From: Cercis canadensis
Lineage: Eukaryota; Streptophyta; Magnoliopsida; Fabales; Fabaceae
DNA length: 64,000 bases
NCBI GenBank assembly: GCA_003255065.1
Contig: QAOA01003631.1
Location: 248,001-312,000 of the forward strand
Reading direction: 5' to 3'
In this document: piece after piece, positions 37,777 through 49,537 of the stretch
How positions within the stretch are numbered: position 1 is the stretch's first letter
How the letters are laid out: every line of letters starts with the position of its first letter
Position numbers and translations under genes: made by a program
The notes under the pieces: generated by a model
Database searches by the model: none
Told to the model about the DNA's origin: nothing
What the model saw: the letters and a program-made list of their open reading frames with translations, nothing else

Positions 37777-40726
37777 TTATATAACATAACGACGAAGATA
37801 ATCCATCCGAGCTGGATGCTTGAGCTTCAAGAGAGCCTTGACTTCATGCTTCCTTACCATTTCCCTCGAAATATTCAAGTTCCCAGCGATTTCTCCCAAA
37901 GTTCTGTCACCCTTACCATCAAGTCCATATCTCTGTCTGATCACCAAGCTCTCCTTTGGCTTCAGGGAATCAATCTAGCATATAATTTCAAAGGTTAATT
38001 AGTTGCAACCAATAACAATGATAATGGCAATATGATCATATGATATTAAAATAAGTCACCAACAACAAGTATGAGGAAATCCTAACAAATAAAACCTTCT
38101 ATAATAACTGACATGAAAGTTCTACAACTCTCAGAAATAATGGATGACGTGGATTTTTGGAGTTCATGCTTAATTAAGTCGAATATCCTGATAATGAGTG
38201 ATAAATAACAAAACCTTCTATAATGAGTTAAGAAATGACTTGACAGTGAGTGGTGCAGTACTAAACACTAAGTTTCAAGAGGTTGAATCATTACCACATC
38301 ATCAAGAGCAAGCCTTAGAAGAGCAGGTTGCCTCCTTTTGTCGCCATTAACACCATCAACATCAGTGATCCCAGCAATAAACTCCTCTTGTGTGGTTGCA
38401 TGCCTTGAATGAAGGGAAAGAACAGGCTTTGCAGCCTTCATTACTTCATGGTATCTTTCAGGAGAGATCCCAACTCTTTCTATTATCTCTTCCTCTGTCG
38501 GTAACCTCTGAAGCTCAAATACTAACTCGAGCTTAGCTCTTTGAATATCTACTCTAACCTGCTCAAACAGAGGAAGAGAAGTTACACAAAGCTTCTAACA
38601 AGGCACAAAAGTAGTCATTTAAAAAAATGTTCCCCATCTTCTTGGAACTTCTTTACATCCATATTTTCTTTGAGTGAGGCCAGAATTAGATACAATCTCT
38701 CCACCAATTCCTTTTCTTGATTTTTTTTAGTCTTTTTTTTTTTCCTAAAACAAATCCGAATAGAATGCCTAGAGAAAACAATCATGAAATTTACTTTCTT
38801 TCAACCACAACAACCTAGCAGATCAGAAATTCCAAGTTGTTATATACGTCTGATCAAACGCAGTAATATGTGCTGCCCACTTATAAGTTATGAATTGAGG
38901 CAACTCAACCATATGCTACTTGAAATAAATATTAACTCCAAACATAGGTGAGAAGGAAGCATACCGATTCAAGACCAAAGGGTACGCGAGTGAAGCTTGA
39001 GAGGGTCATAGAACGAATAATGGCATGTCTTATCCAAAACAGACCATATGTGGAGAGCCGAAATCTCCTCTTTGGCTCAAACCGATCAATAGCAGTGATA
39101 AGTCCCTTAACTCCTGCCTGACAAAGGTCTTGGAACTTTGGGCCATTTGAAAAATCTTGAAAATATTTGTTGATCACAAACAAGATGAGCCGAAGATTGT
39201 GCTGCGACAGATATCACCACAATTCCTTAATTCTCAATACAAGTTTTACTCATTCCAAAGAATATCAACAAAACCACCAATATTTCAACCTCTCCCCTCC
39301 AAGAAGGAAGAAAACAAAGGAAATTAAAGTATTATCTGTCGCTCATCATCTAAGTCAACTACAGAAACAATTCAGCAAAATAGTTGAACATTTTAGTTAC
39401 CTTAATCAGCTTGTTTCTTGCAGCTCGACCAACTTCTACTGCTCTCCTTACTTGAACAATGCTCATGGTTGTTGCATCAGCTAGCTCACCCTCTGTAGGT
39501 TCTCTCCCCAGCTGCTTCTGTAGATCTTCTTTCACTCGAAGGAGGGCCTGAATGATAACAATTATGAGTTAGCGTTAGAGATAAGACCTATTGCTCAAGC
39601 TTCCAAATTGAATGGTTTCTTTACAATGTAGCAGAGCTTTCATGAGCAAGTAGTCAAATCACTCCCATTCTCAGATTAAATTAAATTTTGGTAGAATGTA
39701 ATGGTGAAGTCCCCAAGGAGACACCCCAGTGGTTGAACATTTGGTACTTCATGGTAGAGGTACCTGAGTTCTAATCCCATTGGAAGCAGGTGGGGTGGGA
39801 TTTTGGGAGAGGATAGGCTACCCCTGTTGAGTAATCTCCAATGAACCAAAAAAAGAATGTAATGGTGAATCTGTGATATGTCCATGCTTCAAGCACAAAG
39901 GGTTTTTGTGTGAAGAAGTGTGTTAGAGATATTATAGCTTAAGCCTTAAGGTTAAATGATTCCTTGGCAACCAGCAACAAGAACAGCTACACTTATATTT
40001 TAAGAAAAAAGAATCAAAAGAAAGGGGGAAGGAAAGCAAAGTGTATAGAAACTAATAGCTCACCTTCATAGGCTGCATCAATTTGAACAGCCAAGTATGC
40101 TCTGAAGAAGGAAGAACTGGTGGTATCTTCATTTTTTTCCAATCCAGGCTGACTAAATCGGTTGATGCTGAATATTCCCTGACAAGCTCATCAATCTTCT
40201 CAATTCTAGTCTTAACATTTCTTTTCTTTCGTGTTGGAACAACCACCTCCTCCTTTTTGTCCTTTTTTAAAGCAATCCTCTTATCAAGACTCAATCGCTT
40301 GGGCTTCTTATTCCGGTTTCTAACAACACCATCATCACTATTTAACTCCACTCTTTTGATTAAACCCTCTATATCTTCTGCATTACAAGTATCAGATGCA
40401 GGGCTGAGTTTGTATATATTTTCAAGTTTGGCGGCAGCTTCATTGTAATCCACATCCAACGTGGATGAAGAAGCTTCATCTGTAAAGACAGCTCTGACTC
40501 TCTTTGATTGTTTATTACTTTTTCGTATTCTTTTTGGGCGCTGCTTCGCTGTTTCAATGGGCAGAGGAATTTGCTCTTGAGGTGCAACCAACGCTATATT
40601 GTTGGGTTTATCTCCTTTAAATGCCACAATAAAGAGTCTCGTTGGTGCAGACCGATAACTCGAAAATTTTGTGTTCAATCCTAGTGGAGTCCGAGCAGCT
40701 GAGCTAGATACAGTCACAACTCCCAT
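37777..40726 (-). CDS. SIG5: SIG5/SIGE RNA polymerase sigma factor (plastid/mitochondrial)
   Basis: Five exons, 40726-40064, 39547-39401, 39201-38965, 38558-38295 and 37974-37777, sum to 1509 nt (502 residues plus TAA), near the usual length. The N-terminus [20 protein letters not shown] is the SIG5 transit-peptide signature. A Lys/Arg-rich unconserved region follows to about residue 215. Sigma-70 region 2 (about 222-345) includes [37 protein letters not shown] and [18 protein letters not shown]. Region 3 (about 350-430) and region 4 (about 440-502, with the helix-turn-helix [20 protein letters not shown]) follow. It directs the plastid-encoded polymerase, in Arabidopsis to the psbD blue-light promoter under stress. 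A SINE sits in the first coding intron. A GTG six codons upstream is in frame, but the first ATG is at 40726. Confidence 0.92.
39709..39853 (+). mobile_element. tRNA-derived SINE in SIG5 intron 1
   Basis: A 145-bp insert is flanked by a perfect 16-bp target duplication, AGAATGTAATGGTGAA, at 39693-39708 and 39854-39869. It has an A-box-like ACACCCCAGTGGTTGA (about 39721) and a B-box-like GAGTTCTAATCCC (39766-39778), and ends in a short A run. The perfect duplication suggests a fairly recent insertion. It is antisense to SIG5 and clear of both splice sites. Confidence 0.85.
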
Positions 40727-41970
40727 ACCAAGTTGCTTAAGCACAAATTAGAAATCAACGAGAGGATTTCAATGCAAAACCCTGTAATGGCAAAGAAAAG
40801 TTCTATATCAGCTTCTCATTTATGTTGATGAAATGTACTCATACCGTCACACATACAAAAACTATTGCTTTAGTAGTTGCCACTGCCAATACCATTTCTC
40901 TGCAGCAAATGAACTTATTTCCTAATCAAACAGAGAAAGTGATTAAGTAAATCCATTTCTCTATGCTTAGTTGCTTACCAATCAAAGTGCCATTAGAGTA
41001 GTTCTTAATCCATAGCAACAACCGATTATTGATTCTTCATATTCATAGTTATTTGCAACCTCTAGTTTAGCTAACCAACCCAAACAATAAATTTGCATAT
41101 GAATTTAATGTTAAGCTTTATTCCTGAAGATATCGCTGACCAGTTGGTGGGTAAGATCATGATCATGAATTACAATTCAATCTCAGAGACAGAAAAACAA
41201 TTGTCATCTTCTATTTATTAGTGTTCACGTAGAAAATAGTTTGTATTTGGGAATTGGGAACCAGACACACACAAATCACCAACAACACTGGTGCCTGTTA
41301 CCTATTCGGCATCAAAATTGAAGATGGAGCATTTAACACAATACAAGCGACCAAACACTCACACCAAAATCTTAAAGCGAACAAAAATGTGCTATTTGGC
41401 ATGATAAAAATTCTCGGGAATCATGAACAAACACCGAATGTGGAACCTGTTCAGGAAAGACAATTAACTTTTAGGAAATTTGGTGCAGACAACAGTACCT
41501 CTGTATGAATGAGATGCAATGTCCGAGTGAAGTCACCGAATATACAATGAATTTCCGAGAATCTCTGTTTGCGCCCATGTTCTTGTTCTAATATTAAACT
41601 CGAAAAACGAGAATTACGGTGTCCACAAGTATATTTCTGAAAAATCAACGGCCGGGTGTTGATGGTGAACGAGATCCACGGTATCTGATATGTACACATA
41701 GACAGTAATTTGGACCAGTAGCGATGACGTGGCTAATATCTGGAATATGTGAAATACCTCGTGGCGCTTTTAGAGTGGGGAAGGAGATATTTTCAGAGAA
41801 CTTCTGGATGAGATCTTTGACACGTGGGTGGCTGTTACTGGAGATACAAAATTTGGTACTTTGTGGGACCCCATATAAGAGGTGCTCTAGAGAATACGTA
41901 CCCCAATACCAACCATGAAGTCAGGAACCATGTCAACCTGCGTACCACGGTACACCACGGAGGCCCTCGA
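40727..41970 (-). promoter_or_regulatory. SIG5 upstream region with G-box-type motifs
   Basis: No coding sequence is seen. TGACGTGGC at 41725-41733 and CACGTG at 41821-41826 (in ACACGTGGG context) are C/G-hybrid and G-box/ABRE-type sites about 1.0-1.1 kb above the SIG5 ATG. Arabidopsis SIG5 is induced by blue light, HY5 and abiotic stress, so such sites are plausible. The distance and a possible 5' UTR intron leave this unproven. Confidence 0.4.
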
Positions 41971-41979
41971 AGTTTTCTA

Positions 41980-42443
41980 AGCCTTTTGACACAAATATTA
42001 GATTTTGTAAAAGTATTTACTTAAATATTATGACTTTTAAACTATTTACATAAATATTACACTTTTTAAAAATTTAAAAATAAAAAAAAAAAAGATTTTC
42101 AGACACGTGGGACCCATCGAACACGCCATATGCCTCACGGCGTGTCCCAATAGGTCAAAATTCATCTATTGTTTCAGAGTTGTGGGCCCTGTATCAGTGG
42201 AAAAAATTGAGTGCTGGCGTGTTGAAAAGAAAACTGAGTATATAAGGAAACAATGGGTGAATTTTGGCTTAATGGGACACGCCGTGAGGCTCACGGCGTG
42301 TTTGGTGGGTCCCACGTGTCTGAAAATCTTTTTTTTTTTTTAATTTTGAATTTTTAAAAAGTGTAATATTTGTGTAAATAGTTTAAAAGTTGTAATATTT
42401 GAGTAAATACTTTTACACAATGTAATATTTGTGTCAAAAAGCC
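41980..42443. mobile_element. MULE-type MITE, perfect 9-bp TSD, internal palindromes
   Basis: AGTTTTCTA is present at both 41971-41979 and 42444-42452, a perfect 9-bp target duplication. Arms of about 170 bp (41980-42150 and 42270-42443) are highly similar inverted copies: AGCCTTTTGACACAAATATT and its complement, then GATTTTCAGACACGTGGGAC. Each arm carries its own smaller palindrome built on ACACGCC/GGCGTGT. The centre (about 42150-42270) has no usable frame. The clean duplication and high arm identity suggest a recent insertion. Confidence 0.85.
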
Positions 42444-42452
42444 AGTTTTCTA

Positions 42453-44005
42453 TGGGACTCTTTTTTAATGGACTCTTTGGCTACACTTATAAGAGATTAA
42501 AAAAAAATAAAAGTTTAAATATGATTTATCAAAAAATTCATTATTCAAATTATATTAGAACAACTTTATATATAATTGTAATGAATTGAGTTTTTTTTAA
42601 AAAAAAAATAGAAAAGTAAAAAAAAAAAAAGTGTATTAAAAATTTTTGTTTGCGAGATAATTGTTTATTACAATTTGAGTTTTCCCACATTGATATAAAT
42701 TATAGTTTAATATGAAGGGATTTGTATTGTGGCAATACCAATATTTCAATACAATTTTTAGAATTTGTTTGTGATTCACCATTATCAAATAACATGTTCA
42801 CTCGAAGTTAAGAGTTGGTTGATGGGATATTTTAGAGTGGAGGGCATTGTATGAGGGTGGGTTCACAAAAATATAACAATGTTTATTTTCTGATTGGCAA
42901 ATAGGGTTATCATAATCAGTTATATTCATCAGTCTATGATTTCCTTATGATCAATACAAGGTCTGGTAGACAAAACAATAATTAATTCACAATTTTCCGT
43001 CAAGTGGAGACTTCCTCATTACGAAACTTCTAACTTTGGAGTTNGGCCCCCCCCAAAAAGAAAAACCTTCATGGGAGGAACTCTTATTTGCAAAAAGAAA
43101 AAAAGAAAAAAGAAAAAGGCGGTCCTTACCCTTGCCAAGTCAATTGGAATTTAACATTTTGACTATTCAGTCTACAGTCCACCATTTTCCAGAAATATAT
43201 TGCTAACACTGAAATTTTGCCTTTAAATGAGTTAATACCCCTATATCATAATTGCAACAATGACATAGTTGAATGAAAGAAAAACAGTTGGTGCCTACTT
43301 ATTTAATTACTAGACATGAATATATATGTCTTCATAATTTTAAACAAAAATCATTTCATACTGATTCAAAATATCGCTGTGTAATATGATATCTCTGCTT
43401 CTTAAGGTAGAGGAATGCTTAATTAATTATGAATTGTGATGAAAATTTAAATATATAGAATATAAGAATTTAAACATTTCTCTCCAAAGAAAAATAATTT
43501 ACTCATTTTATAGCATGATGATAAGGGATTGTTCATATAGTGTTTACTGTTTTTTTTTAAATGTTGGTTTTGGTTTAGCAATGATCAAACTCGGATTGTA
43601 TTGAGGTCGGCAGACCAAAAGCTTATCTGTTCCCCACACAGACTTAAACTAGGGTCTAGAATTCTCATCCTTACATTAGGAAAAATTAAGGTAGTTCTTT
43701 TCAAAGTTTAGAAATGGAGAGAAGATTTTAATATAATAATGAAATTTGTTCGTTCTTTTGAACGTTTCCTGACTAATTACGTGATGTTTGAAAAGAAAAG
43801 TCCATTGAGATTTAAGACGTGTATGCCCTCAAAATAATGTTAAATAATTAGTAGAAAATGTGTAAACGCGCACTAAAAATAAAAATTGCGCTCAACAATC
43901 ATCGCCTAATTCCTAAATTTCCACATCTACACGGCCCATCAACTAAAATGACTGTAATACCCTATTGACTTGATTCTATTTTCTTAAACATTTTCCACAC
44001 GCCCG
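42453..44005. other. AT-rich spacer with a single-N join
   Basis: No coding exon is supported. An N at 43044 follows TTTGGAGTT and precedes GG plus a C-run. The contig ends at the N at 44006, where WRKY copy 1 begins abruptly inside an exon. Confidence 0.5.
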
Positions 44006-44006
44006 N

Positions 44007-45270
44007 GTTGCAATTCGAATGTCAGAGTCACCACCTTTGAGCGGTAGCCCCCGCAGTGAAGACTCTGACAAGGATTTGAGGGACCAAGAACATAATACCT
44101 CCAGAAAGAGGTATATTAATTAATTTCTATCTAAATCTACCTCACCTTAATTAGAGGATTCTTCAAATATTCTAGTGTGTTTTTTAATGTGAATTCTCGT
44201 GTCACAGAAAGGCTATGCCAAGGTGGACAAGACAGATTCGAGTCAACCCAGGGTTGGGAGTGGAAGGGCCTCTTGATGATGGCTATAGTTGGAGAAAATA
44301 TGGCCAGAAAGACATTCTTGGAGCTAAGTATCCAAGGTAGGACCAAACTGAATCTTCCTTAAATGCCAATTTTGTTTCTAATTAACTATACCCCTTTGGC
44401 TTAATATCTATACATGGTTTTGGTTGTATGCACTATGCAGGGGTTATTACAGATGCACTCATAGAAACATTCAAGGTTGCTTGGCCACAAAGCAAGTGCA
44501 AAGATCTGACGAAGACCCAGCTGTGTTCGAGATCACTTACCGGGGAAAGCACACTTGCACACAGGCATCCAATGTTAATGGAGCTTCTCCTTCAGGAACT
44601 CAAGAAAATAACCAAGACCCTAACCCAAATCTGGGTGCTCAGCAGCAGAATGTGCAGCAATCACAGGAACTGCTTATGAGCCTCAGGGCAGGGTTAAGAG
44701 TCCTAACAGAGAACTTAGATGCTCCTGCTCAGCCATCATTTCCTCCATTCCATTTCCCTTCAACTTCAAACACAAATCCTCAAGACCAAGCATTTTCAAC
44801 CCATATGATTGAAAACAATTTTGCACGAAACTTCAATTCTCCTTCCTATATGTCCCCTGCCACTTCCGGAACAACCTACTTTTCAATGTCTCCTACTGGG
44901 GTGAATACCTTTGGGGCCAACCCAAATTTTGCAACTTCTGGCTCTCAGATCAATGACATCATCTCAGCTGCTACTTCTGCTGCAAACTCTCCCACCGTTG
45001 GGTTAGAATTTCCATTTGATCAATTCCAATTTGACCAGAACTTCACATTTGATTACCCACGATTCTTTTCCTAATTATACTCAATTCAGAAACAGCAAAT
45101 GAAAGGAAAAAAGCATATGCTAAAAAAAAAAAAGGAGCAAAGTTTGCTATATTTGGTTTAGACTTGTGCAATAGATACGGTAGGAAGAGAAACAATAACA
45201 TTTCTGTGTGTTGTAACTTCATATTCCATTGGATGTGCTATCCTCAGCTAGCTGGTAACAAGATCAATTT
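44007..45270 (+). CDS. WRKY group III copy 1: partial, probably allelic fragment
   Basis: It opens directly after the N at 44006 in the middle of exon 1 and stops at the N at 45271 in the 3' UTR. Exons: 44007-44110 (partial), 44208-44336 and 44441-45074. It aligns base for base with 46459-47722 of the complete copy, with about ten substitutions. Residues differing from copy 2 are Arg instead of Ser before WTRQ, Ile for Val in the zinc finger, and Phe for Leu in DPAVFEI. It matches copy 3 wherever I compared them. It has no start codon or promoter of its own, so I read it as a piece of the other haplotype rather than a second gene. Confidence 0.7.
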
Positions 45271-45271
45271 N

Positions 45272-46239
45272 CTTAATATAATAAAATAAAGTATTATGAG
45301 GTACTTTTAATTGATATCTTAGTGAGACAGCTACTTTACGACTTCACGTTCTGGCTTCAAATCCGAACTGTTAAGACATAAACGTAAGCGGAAGTCGGAG
45401 GGTAACGTCACAGCCTTGTCATAACTTGTCTTTTCCCCTCTCAGGAGGAAATCCACCTCGGAAGCAGTAATAGTAACTACGCGGAACAAGGTTTGAAGAT
45501 TCCTGGTCTTCTTTTTCCCAACTCATCTCTCTCTCCCCCACTCTGACTTTCTTTCTCTCTCCATGCGCTTCTGTTGATCTTGATCATTTTTACTCTAAAG
45601 CGAGAGAGAGATTTCTGGTTATAGTAAATATTAAGAAGAGGGTCAATGAGAGGAGAAGTATCTGTAGCGAAGAAATGGTCAGCAATTGGACTTCCAATCA
45701 TCCCCATCTCTCACACTTTGAACCTGCGATTCCTATGACCAAAGACTAGTCTCACCAAAGAAAATCCACTCACTCCATTTTCTCAGTCAAACTTTCCTTC
45801 CCTTCTCTGTTTCCCACACTTTCTTCATTCAAAAAAGCAACCTTGATAAATCCCACAACCATGCTCATCTTCCTTCCCTAAGCTCTCTCTTCACCTTCAT
45901 TTCATATTTCTGCAAAACCTCTTAATTTCTAATTCCTCACATTCTGATACACAAAAAAGTGATTCACTCTTTCCCATGCTCAAACCATTCAGCAAAACCT
46001 CGGACGTTTTCTCTTTTTGGTCGAAACAATTTGTTAACTTTCCGACATATATCTGTCAGCACCCAATCTTAAAACCCAGTTTATATTTTTCCCAATCCGA
46101 TGTTGTAGTTATCTTCTGACATAAGATTTTTCTGCTCCAACCTCTCATTTGCTGTTACTAGCTAGGCGCAGCCATCACGGGATATATCATTGAAACAGCA
46201 CTAGTCAGCTAGCTCTCTTTGAGTGGTTTTTTGGCCAAC
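45272..46239 (+). promoter_or_regulatory. Promoter and leader of the WRKY gene
   Basis: This 968-bp stretch is the only WRKY upstream region in the window. It is CT-rich near 45490-45960. A W-box core (AGTCAA, i.e. TTGACT on the minus strand) lies at 45785-45790, consistent with WRKY auto- or cross-regulation. A minimal upstream ATG-TTG-TAG occurs at 46100-46108. Confidence 0.45.
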
Positions 46240-47526
46240 ATGGACAACATGGGAGATTGGGATCATAAGAATCTTATAAATGAGCTGGTACAAGGAAAGG
46301 ATCTGGCAAGACAGCTCCAAATCAGTCTCAATGCCCCTTCTTCGTCCCAAGAAACCCGTGAGTTTTTGATCCAGAAGATCGTGGCCACATTTGAAAAGGC
46401 ACTTTCAGCGATTAACTGGAACACAGGGTCACTGGGTGAGCCATCGCAGCCTACACGGGTTGCAATTCGAATGTCAGAGTCACCACCTTTGAGCGGTAGC
46501 CCCCGCAGTGAAGACTCTGACAAAGATTTGAGGGACCAAGAACATAATACCTCCAGAAAGAGGTATATTAATTAATTTCTATCTAAATCTACCTCACCTT
46601 AATTAGAGGATTGTTCAAATATTCTAGTGTGTTTTTTAATGTGAATTCTCGTGTCACAGAAAGGCTATGCCAAGCTGGACAAGACAGATTCGAGTCAACC
46701 CAGGGTTGGGAGTGGAAGGGCCTCTTGATGATGGCTATAGTTGGAGAAAATATGGCCAGAAAGACATTCTTGGAGCTAAGTATCCAAGGTAGGACCAAAC
46801 TGAATCTTCTTTAAATGCCAATTTTGTTTCTAATTAACTATACCCCTTTGGCTCAATATCTATACATGGTTTTGGTTGTTTGCACTATGCAGGGGTTATT
46901 ACAGATGCACTCATAGAAACGTTCAAGGTTGCTTGGCCACAAAGCAAGTGCAAAGATCTGACGAAGACCCAGCTGTGTTGGAGATCACTTACCGGGGAAA
47001 GCACACTTGCACACAGGCATCCAATGTTAATGGAGCTTCTCCTTCAGGAACTCAAGAAAATAACCAAGACCCTAACCCAAATCTGGGTGCTCAGCAGCAG
47101 AATGTGCAGCAATCACAGGAACTGCTTATGAGCCTCAGGGCAGGGTTAAGAGTCCTAACAGAGAACTTAGATGCTCCTGCTCAGCCATCATTTCCTCCAT
47201 TCCATTTCCCTTCAACTTCAAACACAAATCCTCAAGACCAAGCATTTTCAACCCATATGATTGAAAACAATTTTGCACGAAACTTCAATTCTCCTTCCTA
47301 TATGTCCCCTGCCACTTCCGGAACAACCTACTTTTCAATGTCTCCTACTGGGGTGAATACCTTTGGGGCCAACCCAAATTTTGCAACTTCTGGCTCTCAG
47401 ATCAATGACATCATCTCAGCTGCTACTTCTGCTGCAAACTCTCCCACCGTTGGGTTAGAATTTCCATTTGATCAATTCCAATTTGACCAGAACTTCACAT
47501 TTGATTACCCACGATTCTTTTCCTAA
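46240..47526 (+). CDS. WRKY transcription factor, group III (WRKY41/53-type), complete copy
   Basis: Exons 46240-46562, 46660-46788 and 46893-47526 give 1086 nt, 361 residues plus TAA. The N-terminal part (MDNMGDWDHKNLINELVQGKDLARQLQ) matches the leader helix of WRKY41/53-type proteins. SRKRK near residue 106 is a likely nuclear signal. The domain reads WRKYGQK at 136-142, followed by a C-X7-C-X23-H-X-C zinc finger (C156, C164, H188, C190), which defines group III. The intron after the PR codon is the conserved WRKY-domain position. The tail is Ser/Asn/Gln-rich and ends FDYPRFFS. The family binds W-boxes (TTGAC) in defence and senescence programmes. Ser113 and Leu180 are unusual for the family, where Arg/Lys and Phe are common; the other allele has the common residues. 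Confidence 0.88.
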
Positions 47527-48444
47527 TTATACTCAATTCAGAAACAGCAAATGAAAGGAAAAAAGCATATGCTGAAAAAAAAAAAGGAGCAAAGTTTGCT
47601 ATATTTGGTTTAGACTTGTACAATAGATACGGTAGGAAGAGAAACAATAACATTTCTGTGTGTTGTAACTTCATATTCCATTGGATGTGCTATCCTCAGC
47701 TAGCTGGTAACAAGATCAATTTTGCTTTCTTATCACAAGGAATTTCTTTCTTCCCCCTTATGTTTGGCCTCTCAAAAAGGGAGTTAAGCTTTGCTTACAA
47801 AAGGGACAGTGACACTTCCACAACCCGAACTGGATCATAAGTTTTTCTTTTAGTAGTCTGCTTCCGTTGAGTTTATGAGGAAGAATCATTTGTTTCAGAT
47901 CTTCAATAAATAACTGTACTGATTTCCATTTTAAGAACAATTCAATGTAAGATAATTGATCATTCTATGTGAAAGTTGTAGTGTGTCCTTATGTAGCCGA
48001 AGAGAGATTGAGTTCCTAATAGTAATCGTGTTAAACAATGCTTGTGGTTATTACTGTTCACAATTGCATAGGTAATTTTATTTGAACTTGACAGAAAAAA
48101 GTATTAGTGTGATAACATTAAACCATGTGTATAGTTTCTTACTTTCTTTTGCTGGACAACCATTTGTAACTCATTTATACACACTTGTAGCTGTGTCCTG
48201 TCACTGTCGGTATGGGTTACATGGGTTGCAACATCAATTTCCCACCAATTTACTTGTTCAACCGCCAATTAATAAAGTAAAATTTGGTCATCAAAAGTTC
48301 CTTCGACCATGAATCAGGGTTGACCGCGCCATTGGCCCATTGGGCATAACAAAGGAAAGCAACTTCAAGTATAGGGCCCAATCTATAATGGACGGTTGGT
48401 ACAATTTGGGCTCAACGTGAAAACTAAGAGTCTATTTGATTTAT

Positions 48445-48565
48445 GTTTTTAAAAACAATAAAATAAAAAAAAATTGTTTTAAAAATTTTTTCTTACAAAA
48501 TTGTTTTAAAAACAAGAGAATAAAAATAAGAGATGGCTGTTTTCAAAAACTGTTTTTAAAAACAA
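48445..48565 (+). other. 107-bp allelic indel with 14-bp microhomology
   Basis: GTTTTTAAAAACAA occurs at 48445 and again at 48552 downstream of WRKY copy 2. Downstream of copy 3 (about 50456) only one GTTTTTAAAAACAA is present and the 107 bp between are absent. Everything else over 1.9 kb stays in register. Confidence 0.75.
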
Positions 48566-48745
48566 AAAAATAAAAAAACTTTCAAGCACACCCTAAAACT
48601 TTGAAGTTTGAACTGCCCAAATACGCCAAAAATAAAATAAAATTTAGGGTATCATTGCCCACATAGTTCATACCAGTTTTTAGTTGCTCAGTAACTAGAC
48701 TCGAAAAAACATTCTGGGTCTCTTGGAGCTGACCGGAGACAAGTN

Positions 48746-49537
48746 CTATAGTTGGAGAAAATATGGCCAGAAAGACATTCTTGGAGCTAAGTATCCAAGG
48801 TAGGACCAAACTGAATCTTCCTTAAATGCCAATTTTGTTTCTAATTAACTATACCCCTTTGGCTTAATATCTATACATGGTTTTGGTTGTATGCACTATG
48901 CAGGGGTTATTACAGATGCACTCATAGAAACATTCAAGGTTGCTTGGCCACAAAGCAAGTGCAAAGATCTGACGAAGACCCAGCTGTGTTCGAGATCACT
49001 TACCGGGGAAAGCACACTTGCACACAGGCATCCAATGTTAATGGAGCTTCTCCTTCAGGAACTCAAGAAAATAACCAAGACCCTAACCCAAATCTGGGTG
49101 CTCAGCAGCAGAATGTGCAGCAATCACAGGAACTGCTTATGAGCCTCAGGGCAGGGTTAAGAGTCCTAACAGAGAACTTAGATGCTCCTGCTCAGCCATC
49201 ATTTCCTCCATTCCATTTCCCTTCAACTTCAAACACAAATCCTCAAGACCAAGCATTTTCAACCCATATGATTGAAAACAATTTTGCACGAAACTTCAAT
49301 TCTCCTTCCTATATGTCCCCTGCCACTTCCGGAACAACCTACTTTTCAATGTCTCCTACTGGGGTGAATACCTTTGGGGCCAACCCAAATTTTGCAACTT
49401 CTGGCTCTCAGATCAATGACATCATCTCAGCTGCTACTTCTGCTGCAAACTCTCCCACCGTTGGGTTAGAATTTCCATTTGATCAATTCCAATTTGACCA
49501 GAACTTCACATTTGATTACCCACGATTCTTTTCCTAA
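48746..49537 (+). CDS. WRKY group III copy 3: partial, probably allelic fragment
   Basis: It starts after the N at 48745 in the middle of the WRKY-domain exon (48746-48799, at CTATAGTTGGAGA) and continues with the last exon 48904-49537. The last exon encodes the same protein as copy 1. Downstream DNA to 50648 repeats that of copy 2 in register, apart from a 107-bp deletion. The missing first exon, promoter and first part of the WRKY motif are accounted for by the contig edge, not by gene decay. Confidence 0.7.

Noticed and set aside
44424-49537. Tandem family of three WRKY genes
   Set aside because: Copies 1 and 3 start at single Ns inside exons, lack promoters and share one haplotype. See the finding; allelic duplication in the assembly is simpler.
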